The notes: a model not told the origin generated them from the sequence alone. 64,000 nt of DNA from Microtetraspora niveoalba (GCF_001570405.1 NZ_BBYM01000029.1:1-64000); one strand, 5' to 3'; shown: positions 34,514-44,941, counted from the first letter of the stretch. Translations and numbers: made by a program.

Positions 34514-36547
34514 GTGGAACCGAACCCATCCTCCGACGAGGAATACGCGCCGCACGCCGACTCCGAGCCTTCGGCCTCCCCCACACCGGCGCCGGCCTCA
34601 CGATCCCGGGCGGCGACGGGACGGCGTGCGGCGATCACCACACCTGACAGGGACACGACCGGAACGGCCGACGCCACACCGCCGGACGCCGCGTCAACGG
34701 ACGCCGTGGAGGACGCACCCACGATCACCGCGCCGATCGTCTCGATCCGCACCACGCTGCGGGAGTTCTGGCCGCAGACCCGCGGCGTCCGCTGGTTGTT
34801 CGCCGCGGGCGTGGTGGCCGCCGTCCTCGCCTCCGTCTGCGAGGTCGGGGTGATCGGCCTGTTCGGGCTCATCACCGACGAGGTCCTGGCCAGCGGGAAA
34901 CTCGGCTCCTTCTGGGCCCCGGCGGGCGCGTGGATCGGCGTCGCCGCGCTGGCCGGTCTGCTGTCCTTCTCCAGCGCGTACGCGACGGCGCTCGCGGGGG
35001 AACGGTTCCTGCTGCGGCTGCGCGACAGGGTGTTCTCCCACCTCCAGACGCTCACCCCCGACTACTTCGAGAACCGCCGCCTGGGCGACCTGATGGCCCG
35101 CCTCACCGACGACATCGAGGCGATCGAGGAGCTCGTCGGCTCCGGCCTGGTGCGGATCATCACCACCGCCGCGGGGGCGGTGCTCTTCTCCGGAGCGGCG
35201 TTCTTCATCCGCTGGGATCTCGCGCTGGTGACCTTCGCGATGGTCCCGCTGTTCCTGCTGGTCTCCAAGGGGTTCACGGCGAGGCTGCGCAACGCCTCCG
35301 CCCGCGAGCGGTCGAGCAACGGCGCGATGAACAGCGTCATCGAGGAGAGCCTGGCCAACCAGTCCCTGGTCCAGGCGTACAACCGCCAGGAGGCCGAGGC
35401 GGCGCGACTGCACGAGGAGGGCCGCAGGTGGCTCCTCGCCAACGTGGCGCAGGCCCGGCTGTCCGCCCTTTACGGCCCGGCCGCCCAGATCGTGGAGACG
35501 CTCTGCCTGCTTGTGATCATCGGTGTGGGCGCGTGGGAGATCGCCTCCGGCCGGCTCACCATCGGCGGCCTGCTCGCCTTCGCCGCGTACCTGGCCTATC
35601 TGTATCCGACGTTCCAGGGGCTCGGGGAGCTGGCGCTCAACGTGTCCTCGGCGGCGGCGGGGTCGGACCGGGTGATCGAGGTGCTGCGCGCGAGGCCCGC
35701 GGTGACCGACCCGGATCCCGGCACCTCCGGCCCCGCTCCCGGCGAAGAGGCGAACGACGGCCCCGCACCGGCGGGGACGTCCCGGATGACGGCCGGAGCC
35801 GGTACGGCGACCGGTGACGTCGTCGTCCTCGGCCCGCACGGGCGCGCCCGGATCGAGTTCGACGACGTCGCGTTCACCTATCCGGGCCGGACCACGCCGA
35901 CGCTGACCGGTCTCACCTTCACCGCCGCCCCGGGCGAGCTCCTCGTGTGCACGGGACCGAGCGGCGCGGGCAAGACGACCATCGCCAAACTGCTGCTCCG
36001 GTTCTACGACCCCACCGAGGGACGCGTCCTCCTCGACGGCGCGGACATCCGCGACATGCCGCGCAGATCCCTGCGCGAGAACATCACCATCCTCCAGCAG
36101 GAGAACCTGCTGTTCTCGGGGACCGTACGGGACAACATCGCGTACGGGCGTCCGGACGCCACCCTGGACGAGATCGTCCGGGCCGCCGTCACCGCCGAGG
36201 CGGACGACTTCATCCGGACGCTGCCCGAGGGGTACGACACCCCGATCGGCCAGCGGGGGCGGCTTCTCTCGGGAGGGCAGCGCCAGCGGATCGCGATCGC
36301 CCGCGCCGTGCTGCGCGACGCCCCCGTGCTGATCCTCGACGAACCGATGACCGGGCTGGACCCGGAGACGGCGGCGCGGATCATGGAGCTCCTCCGGCGG
36401 CTCATGGACGGGCGGACGACCATCCTGATCACGCATGATCTGCGGCACGTGCCCGCGCCGAGCCGGAACATCGTGCTGGAGCCGGCCCACCGGCCGTTCG
36501 CGGTGGACGGCCCCTCGCTGGACGCCGGCCCGGTCGTCCTGTCCTGA
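34514..36547 (+). CDS. ABC exporter, fused membrane and ATPase domains
   Basis: The 677-residue half-transporter has a disordered N-terminus of about 75 residues, six membrane segments (about 90-390) and an ATPase domain with Walker A GPSGAGKTT near 481-489, LLSGGQRQR near 583 and Walker B VLILDEPMTGLD. A Pro/Gly-rich insertion of about 45 residues precedes the ATPase. There is no C39 peptidase domain. It resembles MsbA/multidrug-type exporters. The GTG start lies 26 bases after the hairpin that follows the Cys-rich peptide, so that peptide is a natural candidate cargo or regulator. Confidence 0.85.
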   Translation: MEPNPSSDEEYAPHADSEPSASPTPAPASRSRAATGRRAAITTPDRDTTGTADATPPDAASTDAVEDAPTITAPIVSIRTTLREFWPQTRGVRWLFAAGVVAAVLASVCEVGVIGLFGLITDEVLASGKLGSFWAPAGAWIGVAALAGLLSFSSAYATALAGERFLLRLRDRVFSHLQTLTPDYFENRRLGDLMARLTDDIEAIEELVGSGLVRIITTAAGAVLFSGAAFFIRWDLALVTFAMVPLFLLVSKGFTARLRNASARERSSNGAMNSVIEESLANQSLVQAYNRQEAEAARLHEEGRRWLLANVAQARLSALYGPAAQIVETLCLLVIIGVGAWEIASGRLTIGGLLAFAAYLAYLYPTFQGLGELALNVSSAAAGSDRVIEVLRARPAVTDPDPGTSGPAPGEEANDGPAPAGTSRMTAGAGTATGDVVVLGPHGRARIEFDDVAFTYPGRTTPTLTGLTFTAAPGELLVCTGPSGAGKTTIAKLLLRFYDPTEGRVLLDGADIRDMPRRSLRENITILQQENLLFSGTVRDNIAYGRPDATLDEIVRAAVTAEADDFIRTLPEGYDTPIGQRGRLLSGGQRQRIAIARAVLRDAPVLILDEPMTGLDPETAARIMELLRRLMDGRTTILITHDLRHVPAPSRNIVLEPAHRPFAVDGPSLDAGPVVLS

Positions 36548-36582
36548 CGCGCCCGGCGCCGTACGGGATGCCCGCCCGCCGT

Positions 36583-36611
36583 CGCCCGCGTGCGGTGTGT
36601 GCACGCGGGCG
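36583..36611. terminator. Bidirectional hairpin terminator
   Basis: CGCCCGCGTGC pairs with GCACGCGGGCG around a 7-base loop. It lies between the exporter gene and the convergent PGPGW gene and could terminate both. Confidence 0.6.
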
Positions 36612-36625
36612 GCGGCCCACGCCGA

Positions 36626-37111
36626 TCAGCCGAGGAAGAGCCTCGCCTGCTCCACCAGGTCGATGCCCAGGGTGAGCTTGAGGGAGAGCCAGACGATCGC
36701 GGCCGCGAGCGCGGCGGTGAGCAGGGCGGCCACGACGCGGACGAACCAGTTCTGACGCCCGAGCCAGTCGGTCGCGACGGTGACCGTGCGCTTGGCGAAG
36801 CCGAGCAGCCGGTGCGCCCACGCGAACTCCGTGGCCAGTACGGCGAGCCCGGCGAAGACGACGAGCCAGCCGGGCCCCGGGAACGGCACCATGATCAGAC
36901 CGGTGACGACGAGCGCCGCGCCGAGCACGCCGACGATGATCTTCAAGGTGAGGCGGCCGCCGGGGCGGGCGCGTACCCGATCGAGCCAGCTCCCCTGCTC
37001 GGCCGCCTGCCGTTCGGACGGCTGCGCGATGGACGCCGGCACATCGCCGCCGCTCTCGTCGCCGCCGCTCAGCGCGTTCTCGGTTATCGCCACCCGGTCA
37101 CCCCCTGACAC
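36626..37111 (-). CDS. PGPGW/TIGR02611-type membrane protein
   Basis: The 161-residue protein has a soluble N-terminus of about 50 residues, two to three membrane segments and the signature MVPFPGPGWLVVFAGLAVLATEF, then a further segment near the C-terminus. The family is widespread in actinobacteria and its function is unknown. The start is either GTG 37111 or GTG 37093; the latter has GGGGGTGA a few bases upstream. Confidence 0.8.
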   Translation of the reverse strand: MSGGDRVAITENALSGGDESGGDVPASIAQPSERQAAEQGSWLDRVRARPGGRLTLKIIVGVLGAALVVTGLIMVPFPGPGWLVVFAGLAVLATEFAWAHRLLGFAKRTVTVATDWLGRQNWFVRVVAALLTAALAAAIVWLSLKLTLGIDLVEQARLFLG

Positions 37112-37383
37112 ACAGGATAGACAGCCACGGAACCGCCAACCTCGCCCTTCCGGGCGAAACGGACTCCTCCGCGGCGAGGCTCCTCATCCGGTCACGAGGC
37201 CGCGCAGGCGACGGCCGCGGGTGCCGCGTTTGCGTGCACGGGAACTGGCGAGAGACTCACACGGCCGCGACGAACCCGTCAATACTCCGGATCTTGGCGT
37301 CCCGGCCCCGCACACCGCGCCATGCCCGGCGGCCCGGGGTGGGGCCGCGCGTGTTCCAGCGCGGCGGCGTACGCGCCGAGGAC
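37112..37383 (+). other. Gap between PGPGW and regulator-fragment genes
   Basis: About 270 bases with no gene I can support. Confidence 0.4.
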
Positions 37384-37905
37384 TCACCCGGGCGGGATCT
37401 CGGTGCCGGTGGGCGCGGCGGGGGTGTAGATCACCACATGCAGGTCGGGGTGGTCGGCGGGGGCCAGGCGGTGGTGTTCGTAGCGCAGGACGCCTTGAGC
37501 GGGGTGATGGAAGACGCGCAGGCGGGACGCGAAGCCCTCGATGCGGTGGTCTTGCCAGGCGTCACGGAACGGCTTGCTCGCCCCGAGGAGGCGCTGGATG
37601 ATCGGGGAGCGGGCCAGGTCGCCGAGGCGGGGTCCGGCCTCGGCGCGGAATTCGGCGAGGAAGCGGCGACTGGTGGTCTCCCAGTCGGGCAGCAGGTCGC
37701 GGACGTAGGGATCGGTGAACACCAGCCACAACAGGTTGCGCTCGGGCGGGGCGACGGTGTCCACGTTCGGGTACAGCGCGGCGTAGGCGGCATTCCAGCC
37801 GGTGATCGTCCAGTCGGGGGCGATGGCGTAGGCGGGGAAGCCGGCGAGCGCGTCCAGCAGTCGCCGCACGTGGCCGGGCGCCACCTGGTCGACCGGTTCG
37901 GCGGC
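37384..37905 (-). pseudogene. MmyB-type regulator fragment (ligand-binding domain only)
   Basis: The frame reads [53 protein letters not shown] and ends LRYEHHRLAPADHPDLHVVIYTP. This is the PAS-like ligand-binding domain (MLTR_LBD) of MmyB-like XRE regulators. The N-terminal helix-turn-helix of about 90 residues is missing. Recognisable sequence begins about 37905, a few bases from where the divergent ilvD sequence also begins. An ATG at 37884 could still give a 166-residue protein, which would lack DNA binding. Confidence 0.7.
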
Positions 37906-37928
37906 GTACGGTCACCCATGGGCGGAAC

Positions 37929-39734
37929 ATGGCCGGCGCCCGCGCCCTGATGCGCGCCTCCGGTATCCCGGCATCCGACATCGGCGCCAAGCCGGTCGTC
38001 GCGGTGGCCAACAGCTTCACCGAGTTCGTCCCGGGCCACACCCACCTGCAACCGGTCGGCCGCATCGTCTGCGAGGCCGTCACGGCGGCGGGCGGGATCG
38101 CGCGGGAGTTCAACACCATCGCCATCGACGACGGCATCGCCATGGGCCACGCCGGGATGCTGTACTCGCTGCCGTCGCGGGACCTGATCGCCGACTCCAT
38201 CGAGTACATGGTCCAGGCGCACTGCGCCGACGCCCTGGTGTGCGTCTCCAACTGCGACAAGATCACACCCGGGATGCTGATGGCCGCGCTGCGGCTCGAC
38301 ATCCCCACGGTGTTCGTCTCCGGCGGCCCCATGGAAGGGGGACGGGCGGTGTTGACCGACGGTACGGTCCGCACCCGCCTGGAACTGATCACCGCGGTCT
38401 CCGAGGCCGTCAACCCCTTCGTGCCGGACGACGACCTGGCCCGGATCGAGGAGGCGGCCTGCCCCACCTGCGGATCCTGCGCGGGCATGTTCACCGCCAA
38501 CTCCATGAACTGCCTGCTGGAAGCGCTCGGCCTGGCCCTGCCGGGCAACGGCTCCACTCTGGCCACCCACACCGCCCGCCGTGGCCTGTACGAGCGGGCC
38601 GGCCGCGCCGTGATGGAACTGGCCGCCCGCTACTACGGCGAGGACGACGTCCGCGTCCTGCCGAGATCCATCGCCTCCCGTGCCGCGTTCGACAACGCCA
38701 TGGCCCTGGACCTGGCCATGGGCGGCTCCACCAACACCGTGCTGCACCTGCTCGCCGCCGCCCGCGAGGCCGACCTCGACTACACCCTGGCCGACATCGA
38801 GGCCCGCTCCCGCCAGGTGCCGTACCTGTGCAAGGTCGCCCCCAACGGCCCGCTCCTGATGGAGGACGTCCACCGCGCCGGCGGCGTCCCCGCCATCCTC
38901 GGCGAACTGGACCGCGCCGGACTTCTCCACAAAGACGTGCACGCCGTCCACGCCGACTCCCTCGATGAGTGGCTGGCCACCTGGGACGTCCGCGGCCCTT
39001 CCCCCTCCCGTGAGGCGATCGACCTGTTCCACGCCGCCCCGGGCGGCACCCGCTCGTCGACCGCGTTCTCCCAGTCGGCCCGCTGGGAGTCCCTCGACCG
39101 GGACGCCGCGGCCGGCTGCATCCGCGACGCCGTCCACGCCTACTCGCGGGATGCGGGCCTGGCCGTCCTGCGCGGCAACCTCGCCCCCGACGGCGCTGTG
39201 GTCAAGTCCGCCGGGGTCCCGGAAGGCATGCGGGTCTTCACCGGCCGGGCGGTGGTGACCGAGTCGCAGGAGGAGGCCGCCGAAGCGATCCTGTCCGGAC
39301 GCGTCACGCCGGGCACTGTCCTGGTCATCCGCTACGAGGGGCCACGCGGAGGCCCCGGCATGCAGGAGTTGCTGTATCCGACCGCCTACCTCAAAGGGCG
39401 GGGCCTGGCCACCTCGTGCGCGGTGGTCACCGACGGCCGTTTCTCCGGCGGCAGTTCCGGCCTGTCGATCGGCCACGTCTCGCCCGAGGCGGCCGCCGGC
39501 GGCCCTCTGGCTCTCGTCCAGGACGGCGACACCATCACCGTCGACATCGCCGCCCGGCTGCTCCGCCTCGAGGTAGGAGAGCAGGCTCTCGCAGCCCGGC
39601 GCGCCGACCTGGAACAGGGCATCGGCTACCGGCCACGCCACCGCGACCGCCCTCTCTCCACTGCGCTGCGCGCCTACGCCGCCTCGGCCCAGTCCGCCGA
39701 CAAGGGCGCCGTACGCGAAGTCGCGGACCGCTGA
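37929..39734 (+). CDS. ilvD: Dihydroxy-acid dehydratase, N-terminus slightly truncated
   Basis: The 601-residue protein is a close match to the E. coli-type Ilv[11 protein letters not shown] with Cys109, [18 protein letters not shown] (Cys178-184), [38 protein letters not shown]. It dehydrates 2,3-dihydroxy acids in branched-chain amino acid synthesis with an Fe-S cluster. Family homology extends upstream of the ATG: the in-frame codons from 37908 read TVTHGRN, as in full-length IlvD, but no start codon precedes them. About 15-20 N-terminal residues are therefore lost. No other ilv genes are near. It may still be active from this ATG. Confidence 0.85.
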   Translation: MAGARALMRASGIPASDIGAKPVVAVANSFTEFVPGHTHLQPVGRIVCEAVTAAGGIAREFNTIAIDDGIAMGHAGMLYSLPSRDLIADSIEYMVQAHCADALVCVSNCDKITPGMLMAALRLDIPTVFVSGGPMEGGRAVLTDGTVRTRLELITAVSEAVNPFVPDDDLARIEEAACPTCGSCAGMFTANSMNCLLEALGLALPGNGSTLATHTARRGLYERAGRAVMELAARYYGEDDVRVLPRSIASRAAFDNAMALDLAMGGSTNTVLHLLAAAREADLDYTLADIEARSRQVPYLCKVAPNGPLLMEDVHRAGGVPAILGELDRAGLLHKDVHAVHADSLDEWLATWDVRGPSPSREAIDLFHAAPGGTRSSTAFSQSARWESLDRDAAAGCIRDAVHAYSRDAGLAVLRGNLAPDGAVVKSAGVPEGMRVFTGRAVVTESQEEAAEAILSGRVTPGTVLVIRYEGPRGGPGMQELLYPTAYLKGRGLATSCAVVTDGRFSGGSSGLSIGHVSPEAAAGGPLALVQDGDTITVDIAARLLRLEVGEQALAARRADLEQGIGYRPRHRDRPLSTALRAYAASAQSADKGAVREVADR

Positions 39735-39927
39735 GCCTCAGCCTCCGGCCACGGCGACGACGGCGGTCGGTGCGCAACGACCGGTCGTGAGGAAGGCTCG
39801 GGAGCCGGATGCCAGTGGGCCCGTGGCGCCTACCTGGATCGCCCCATGCGTGACTCAACGGACCGCCGGAGCCCGCAAGCGCGCGGCCGGCCTTTCGCAC
39901 GGGACGGTCATCCGGCCGGCGGCGCGC
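39735..39927 (+). other. Gap between convergent ilvD and propeller protein genes
   Basis: About 190 bases. No gene or clear hairpin was identified. Confidence 0.35.
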
Positions 39928-41193
39928 TCATCCCTTCCCGGGGATCGCGGCCAGGTTGAGAGCGTCGTACGTGTCGCCCGGCTCGACCGTCTTCGTCGTA
40001 CACGTCGGAGACGGGCCGGGTGTTCCCTTCCCGCCGGCTCCCGCCGCCGGCGTGCAGGTCTCCTCGATCTCGAGGCCACCCGCGTTCCAGAGGTAGACCT
40101 GGGTGGGCGACGACGAGGCGCCCTGCCGGTACGAGCCCAGGCTCCCGTCCGGGCTGACCGCCGTGACCGCGCCCGCCTTACCGGTGACGAGGTCGTACAT
40201 CAGGGTGGTGTTGTCGCGGTTCGCCTCGACGAAGCGGTCGCCGTGGATCTCCAGCTCGGCCACGTTCCACGGCAGGCGCGTGCGGCCCGAACCGTCGACG
40301 CGCATCACGAGGGGCTCCCCGCCCTCGCGGCCGACGCACCACTGCGCCGAGCAGCGCAGCCCGATGGTGCCCGGCGGCGGGGTGATGGTCCGCCGCACGC
40401 CGGTGCGCAGGTCGACCAGAACGTTCTGGTTGGCGTACATCTCCCCGGTCTCGATGTCGCTCTCCGCGGGCACGTTGCGGGCCCAGGGCCAGGACGCCAG
40501 CCACAGCCCGTCCGTTCCCGGGATCTTCTCGGGCTCGCCGCCGCCGATCGGCATGCGGTAGACGCCGCCGTTCCCGGCCGACCAGACGACGTGGTCCCCG
40601 GTCACCCCGAAGCGATCGATCCCGGCGAGGTCGCCGGTCACCTCGCCGACCCGGATCGGGTCCCCGCCCTGCCGGGGCGCCACCCAGAAGTCGGCCCATC
40701 TCTCCGGTCTGCTCGGCCTGCGGCCGTACCAGACGATGTAGTCCTCGCCCACCTCCGCGTTCTGCTCGACGTACCCCTCGCCTCCTGACGGGATCCGGGC
40801 GAGGACGCGGCTGCGGCCCGTCTTCATGTCGTAGACCTCGAACCGCTCGCGCTTCTCGGACGACGACTCCGCGGTGAGCAGGATCTCGGTGGGGCCGAGC
40901 GCGGTGACCGCGCGGTAGAGGAGTCCGTCCGCGGACTTCTTGGGCAGCGACGCGACCGCCTCCGGCCACACCGTGCGCGCGCCCTCGCCGTCCCACTTGG
41001 GCTCCGGGGTCGCGGACGCCGCGCCCGCTCCGGGGTCGTCGGTACGGCGCTCGTCGCGCGTGACGGCGGCGACTCCGGACGCGACGGCCACGGCCGCGGC
41101 TACGGCCAGGGCCGCCCCTACCCACCGGCGCGTCCCGCGTCCCCGGCCGCCCGCCGAGGCCCCCTGGTCGAGACCGACCTGATCGCTGCTCAT
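39928..41193 (-). CDS. Membrane-anchored TolB-like beta-propeller protein
   Basis: The 421-residue protein has a short cytoplasmic tail, one membrane helix (about 24-44) and an extracellular domain made of repeating strands with phrases such as VYDMKTGRSRVLARI, DYIVWYGRR, DHVVWSAGNGGVYRMP and VLVDLRTGVRRTI, typical of WD40/TolB-like propellers. Two Cys pairs are present (RCSAQWC and ETCTP/PTCTT). The ATG at 41193 has GGAAG-type bases upstream. Function unknown; it could be a scaffold or sensor at the cell surface. Confidence 0.75.
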   Translation of the reverse strand: MSSDQVGLDQGASAGGRGRGTRRWVGAALAVAAAVAVASGVAAVTRDERRTDDPGAGAASATPEPKWDGEGARTVWPEAVASLPKKSADGLLYRAVTALGPTEILLTAESSSEKRERFEVYDMKTGRSRVLARIPSGGEGYVEQNAEVGEDYIVWYGRRPSRPERWADFWVAPRQGGDPIRVGEVTGDLAGIDRFGVTGDHVVWSAGNGGVYRMPIGGGEPEKIPGTDGLWLASWPWARNVPAESDIETGEMYANQNVLVDLRTGVRRTITPPPGTIGLRCSAQWCVGREGGEPLVMRVDGSGRTRLPWNVAELEIHGDRFVEANRDNTTLMYDLVTGKAGAVTAVSPDGSLGSYRQGASSSPTQVYLWNAGGLEIEETCTPAAGAGGKGTPGPSPTCTTKTVEPGDTYDALNLAAIPGKG

Positions 41194-41291
41194 GCTTCCG
41201 CGGACTCCTCCCTGAAGATCGTTATCCGCGGGCACCAATCTACCCAGGGTGGCGGGCCCGCCCGCCGTCACGATCGGGAGGACGGCACGGG

Positions 41292-41684
41292 CTAGCAGCC
41301 GGGCACTCCGGAGGCTCTGTCCGGCGGTGCCGTGCAGACCAGGGGTTCCTCGACGCGGATCGTGCGTTTCGCCAGCATGGGCGCGGCGACCTGGGTGTAG
41401 AGAAGGACGCCGATCGCGGCCGTGATCAGGCCGTAGCCCACCAGGCCGATCTTGTTGCGGGCGGCCAGGGAGAGGAGCAGGCCGACGACCGGCGCCCCCA
41501 GGCCGAGGATCAGGGCGGCGACGACCAGGACCGTGGCGGCTTTCTCGTTCGCGGGCTCGTTGTCCCCCAGCGCGAAGCCGAACATGAACGCCAGCACGGC
41601 CAGGAGGGGCGTGCCCACGAACCAGATGATGCCGAGGGCGAGGAGTCTCCCACCGCTCCTCGATCCGGTGCCGTCCGATGTCAT
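41292..41684 (-). CDS. Small integral membrane protein
   Basis: The 130-residue protein has three strong hydrophobic segments (about 13-35, 50-70, 78-98) and a short C-terminal tail with a Cys pair (LVCTAPPDRASGVPGC). No family is recognised. It is upstream of the propeller gene on the same strand with about 98 bases between its stop and the next start. Confidence 0.65.
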   Translation of the reverse strand: MTSDGTGSRSGGRLLALGIIWFVGTPLLAVLAFMFGFALGDNEPANEKAATVLVVAALILGLGAPVVGLLLSLAARNKIGLVGYGLITAAIGVLLYTQVAAPMLAKRTIRVEEPLVCTAPPDRASGVPGC

Positions 41685-41806
41685 GGTCAGCAGTATCCAC
41701 AGTTCTGCGCGACCCGTCGGCGGGGGCGGGCCCTGATCGGACGGACCTCGCCCGGTTCCGTGCGGCGCTCCGCGGGCCCGCGTCACCCGTCGCCGCGGGC
41801 CGGGCC

Positions 41807-42751
41807 CTACTTCTCGGTGAGGGAGAGGAGGCTGACCAGGTCGTACGCGACGTGCGAGGCCGCGACCGACGTGATCTCGGCGTGGTCGTAGGCCGGGGCG
41901 ACCTCCACGACGTCCGCGCCGACCAGGTTCGCCCCGGCCAGGCCGCGCAGGATCTCCAGCAGCTCCCGGCTGGTCAGGCCGCCCGCCTCCGGCGTACCGG
42001 TGCCGGGCGCGTGCGCCGGGTCGAGCACGTCGATGTCGATCGACACGTACAGCGGCCGCTCCCCGATCCGCTGCCGCAGCGCGTCCACGACCTCGTCCAC
42101 GCCGCGCCGCATCACGTCGGCGGAGGTGACGACGCCGAAGCCCATCCGCCGGTCGTCCTCGAGGTCCTTCTTGCCGTACAGCGGGCCGCGGGTGCCGACG
42201 TGGCTGACCGCCTCGGTGTCGAGGATGCCCTCCTCGACCGCGCGGCGGAACGGCGTGCCGTGGGTGTACTCGGCGCCGAAGTAGGTGTCCCAGGTGTCCA
42301 GGTGGGCGTCGAAGTGCAGCAGCGCGACCGGGCCGTGGAGGCGGGCGGCGGCGCGCAGCAGCGGCAGCGCGATGGTGTGGTCGCCGCCGATCGTGACCAG
42401 CCGGGTGCCGTCGGCCGCCAGCGCGGAGGCCGCCTCCTCGATGGTCTCGACGGCCTCGTTGATGTCGAAGGGGTTGCAGGCGATGTCCCCGGCGTCGGCG
42501 ACCTGCTGGGCGGCGAACGGCGAGACGTCCAGACCCGGGTGGTACGGCCGCAGCAGGCGGCTGGCCTCGCGGACCGCCGAGGGACCGAACCGCGCGCCGG
42601 GCCGGTAGGAGACACCGGTGTCGAACGGCACGCCGACGACGGCCACGTCCGCGCGTCCCACCTCGTCCAGGCGGGGCAACCGGGCGAAGGTCGCCGGGCC
42701 GGCGAAGCGCGGGACGCGGGAGGAGTCGACTGGCCCCCGGGGCTCGGTCAT
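41807..42751 (-). CDS. Agmatinase-family ureohydrolase
   Basis: The 314-residue protein has all the dimanganese motifs of the family: [18 protein letters not shown] and [22 protein letters not shown]. These enzymes remove urea from agmatine, guanidinobutyrate, proclavaminate precursors and related guanidino compounds; the exact substrate is not readable here. The ATG at 42751 has AAAGGACC upstream. It is divergent from the DMFase-like gene, with 175 bases between starts, which places it in the same catabolic locus. Confidence 0.88.
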   Translation of the reverse strand: MTEPRGPVDSSRVPRFAGPATFARLPRLDEVGRADVAVVGVPFDTGVSYRPGARFGPSAVREASRLLRPYHPGLDVSPFAAQQVADAGDIACNPFDINEAVETIEEAASALAADGTRLVTIGGDHTIALPLLRAAARLHGPVALLHFDAHLDTWDTYFGAEYTHGTPFRRAVEEGILDTEAVSHVGTRGPLYGKKDLEDDRRMGFGVVTSADVMRRGVDEVVDALRQRIGERPLYVSIDIDVLDPAHAPGTGTPEAGGLTSRELLEILRGLAGANLVGADVVEVAPAYDHAEITSVAASHVAYDLVSLLSLTEK

Positions 42752-42926
42752 GCTGGTCGGTCCTTTCACGGAGAGTCGGCGGACGCGGGCCGACTCTAGC
42801 GGGATCCGGCCGCGCCGCCTCTGGGCGGACCGTCCATGGGGCGAGGCGGGCGTTGTGCGACTCGTCCATTCCTCGGCACCCGCCCGTTCATAAACTCGGT
42901 GGGTCACGTACGAGCCGAGGAGAAAT

Positions 42927-44549
42927 GTGAGCGACGAGATCACAGCGGCCGGGCTCCCGGCCGCTTTCGCCTGGTCACCGAAGGGGTGGCCGTCAGAACG
43001 CGCGTTCAGTACACCGGACGCGGCCGAGGTGTGGTGCTACACCGACCGGTTCTCCTACCTTCCGGGTGAGACCGTGCGGTTCCACCTCAGCGCGAGCGTC
43101 CCGTCGTTCGACCTGGAGGTGGTCCGCGACGGGCTGGAGCCGGAACGCGTGTGGTCCCGGCAGGGCCTGTCGGCGGGCCGCTTCGAGGCGCCGGCCGACG
43201 CGCACGCCACCGGCTGCGACTGGCCGGTTGGGCTGGAGCTGGAGATCCCGGACGACTGGCGGAGCGGCTTCTACATCGTCACGGTCCGCGCCGTCGCTCC
43301 CTCGGGCGAGTTGTGGGAACGCGACCACTTCTTCGTCGTCAAGGCGCCGGCGCACCGGCGGGCGCGCACCGCGCTCGTGCTGACCACCAGCACGATGCTG
43401 GCCTACAACGACTGGGGCGGCGCCAACCACTACCGCGGCCTGGGAGACGACCCGCGCAACGACGCCGGGTCGCCGCTCGCCTCGACGCAGCGTCCCATCG
43501 CGCGCGGCATGATCCGCAAGCCGGCCGGCGCGCCGCGCGAGGCCAACCCGGGTGTGCTGCCGATCGGCGGGGCCCCGCGCTACCCCTCCTACGAGTGGGC
43601 GCGCCTCTTCGGCTACAGCCGCCATCACGCCGACGCCTTCTGGGCGACGTACGAGCGGCACTTCGTGGTGTGGGCCGAGCGGAACGGATACGAGCTGGAC
43701 TACCTGACCCAGCACGACCTCCACTTCGACCCGCGGGCGCTGGACGGATACTCCTGCGTCGTCGTGGTCGGCCACGACGAGTACTGGTCCTGGCGGATGC
43801 GTGACACCGTGGACGCCTACGTGGACGGCGGCGGCCACCTCGCCAGGTTCGGCGGCAACTACCAGTGGCAGGTGCGGCTCAGCGACGACGGGAACACGCA
43901 GTACTGCTACCGGCTGCCGTCCCTGGACCCCGCCGCGGCCGAGACGCCCCACCTCGCCAGCACCGTGTGGGAGGCGAAGTCGGTCAACCGGCCCGGCGCG
44001 ACCACCATCGGCCTCAACGGTCTCGGCGGGATCTACAACCGCTACGGCGTCGCCACGCCCCGCTCGTCGGGAGGCTTCACCGTCTACCGGCCGCACCATT
44101 GGGCGTTCGAGGGGACCGACCTCTACTACGGCGACCTGCTCGGCGGTCCCCCGTCGTTCCTGGCCGCCTTCGAGCTGGACTCGGTCGAGTACACGTTCCG
44201 GCGCGGCCTGCCGTACCCGACGTTCGAGGACGGCGCACCGGAGACCCTGGAGATCCTCGCTCTCGCCCCCGCCGTACGCGGCGAGGAGGACCGTTTCGGC
44301 GGCCGCGTGCCGATCGGCGGGCCCGAGGAGGAGGTCTACAACTACAACGCGGACCTCGGCGACGATCTGCCCGACTACGTGCACGAGGGCGAGATGCGCG
44401 GCGCCGGCATGATCGCCGCCTTCACCCGCGGCGACGGCGAGGTCTTCAACGGCGGCACCACGGAGTGGTCCCACGTGCTCAGCCTCGGCGACCCGTTCGT
44501 CGAACGCATCACCCACAACGTCCTTCGCCGATTCGGAGCCGCCTCGTGA
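42927..44549 (+). CDS. N,N-dimethylformamidase large-subunit-like protein, intact
   Basis: The 540-residue protein has an N-terminal beta domain ([21 protein letters not shown]) and the DMFA2-type catalytic region: [74 protein letters not shown] and [10 protein letters not shown]. The end, [10 protein letters not shown], shows what the frameshifted copy at 2.4 kb has lost. DMFase hydrolyses N,N-dimethylformamide to dimethylamine and formate using an iron centre; the native substrate here is unknown. The GTG start has CGAGGAGAAA upstream. A cupin gene overlaps its stop by GTGA. Confidence 0.85.
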   Translation: MSDEITAAGLPAAFAWSPKGWPSERAFSTPDAAEVWCYTDRFSYLPGETVRFHLSASVPSFDLEVVRDGLEPERVWSRQGLSAGRFEAPADAHATGCDWPVGLELEIPDDWRSGFYIVTVRAVAPSGELWERDHFFVVKAPAHRRARTALVLTTSTMLAYNDWGGANHYRGLGDDPRNDAGSPLASTQRPIARGMIRKPAGAPREANPGVLPIGGAPRYPSYEWARLFGYSRHHADAFWATYERHFVVWAERNGYELDYLTQHDLHFDPRALDGYSCVVVVGHDEYWSWRMRDTVDAYVDGGGHLARFGGNYQWQVRLSDDGNTQYCYRLPSLDPAAAETPHLASTVWEAKSVNRPGATTIGLNGLGGIYNRYGVATPRSSGGFTVYRPHHWAFEGTDLYYGDLLGGPPSFLAAFELDSVEYTFRRGLPYPTFEDGAPETLEILALAPAVRGEEDRFGGRVPIGGPEEEVYNYNADLGDDLPDYVHEGEMRGAGMIAAFTRGDGEVFNGGTTEWSHVLSLGDPFVERITHNVLRRFGAAS

Positions 44550-44941
44550 CCACCCCGACGAACCCCGTACCGGCCGCCGAGGCCGGCATCGACCAGGTCC
44601 GGAGCATCGACGCCCGGAACGGCGAGCGTTTCGTGCCGCCGCTGAGCGACTACCACCTGCTGTCCCCGGAGTGGAGCGAGGAGGAGTTCCGCGTCTTCGG
44701 CGGCGCGACCACCTCGTACACCGGCGGTTTCTGGCGGGGCGAGCCCGGGGCGGTGCGCTTCGACTCCTGGCCGTACGACGAGATCTGCTTCATCCTCAAG
44801 GGGCGGGTCGCCGTGCAGGACGCCGAGGGGCGGCGCAAGGAGTTCGGCCCCGGCGAGTCGTTCCACATCCCGCAGGGTTTCCGCGGCGACTGGATCACGG
44901 TGGAGCCGAGCGAGAAGATCTTCGTCGCGGTCAGCCGCTGA
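44546..44941 (+). CDS. Cupin-domain protein
   Basis: The 131-residue protein shows a cupin core: TGGFWRGEPG, DEICFILKGRVAVQDAEGR and FGPGESFHIPQGFRGDW. It resembles the DUF861/EutQ-type cupins. Its GTG overlaps the stop of the DMFase-like gene by 4 bases. Classical DMFases have a small alpha subunit of about 15 kDa; this protein is of similar size and sits where that subunit would be encoded, but I see no sequence evidence that it replaces it. Confidence 0.82.
   Translation: MTTPTNPVPAAEAGIDQVRSIDARNGERFVPPLSDYHLLSPEWSEEEFRVFGGATTSYTGGFWRGEPGAVRFDSWPYDEICFILKGRVAVQDAEGRRKEFGPGESFHIPQGFRGDWITVEPSEKIFVAVSR

Noticed and set aside
37431-39641. 736-codon minus-strand frame
   Set aside because: It is antisense to ilvD, with low-complexity Gly/Val/Arg composition; the plus strand has clear homology.
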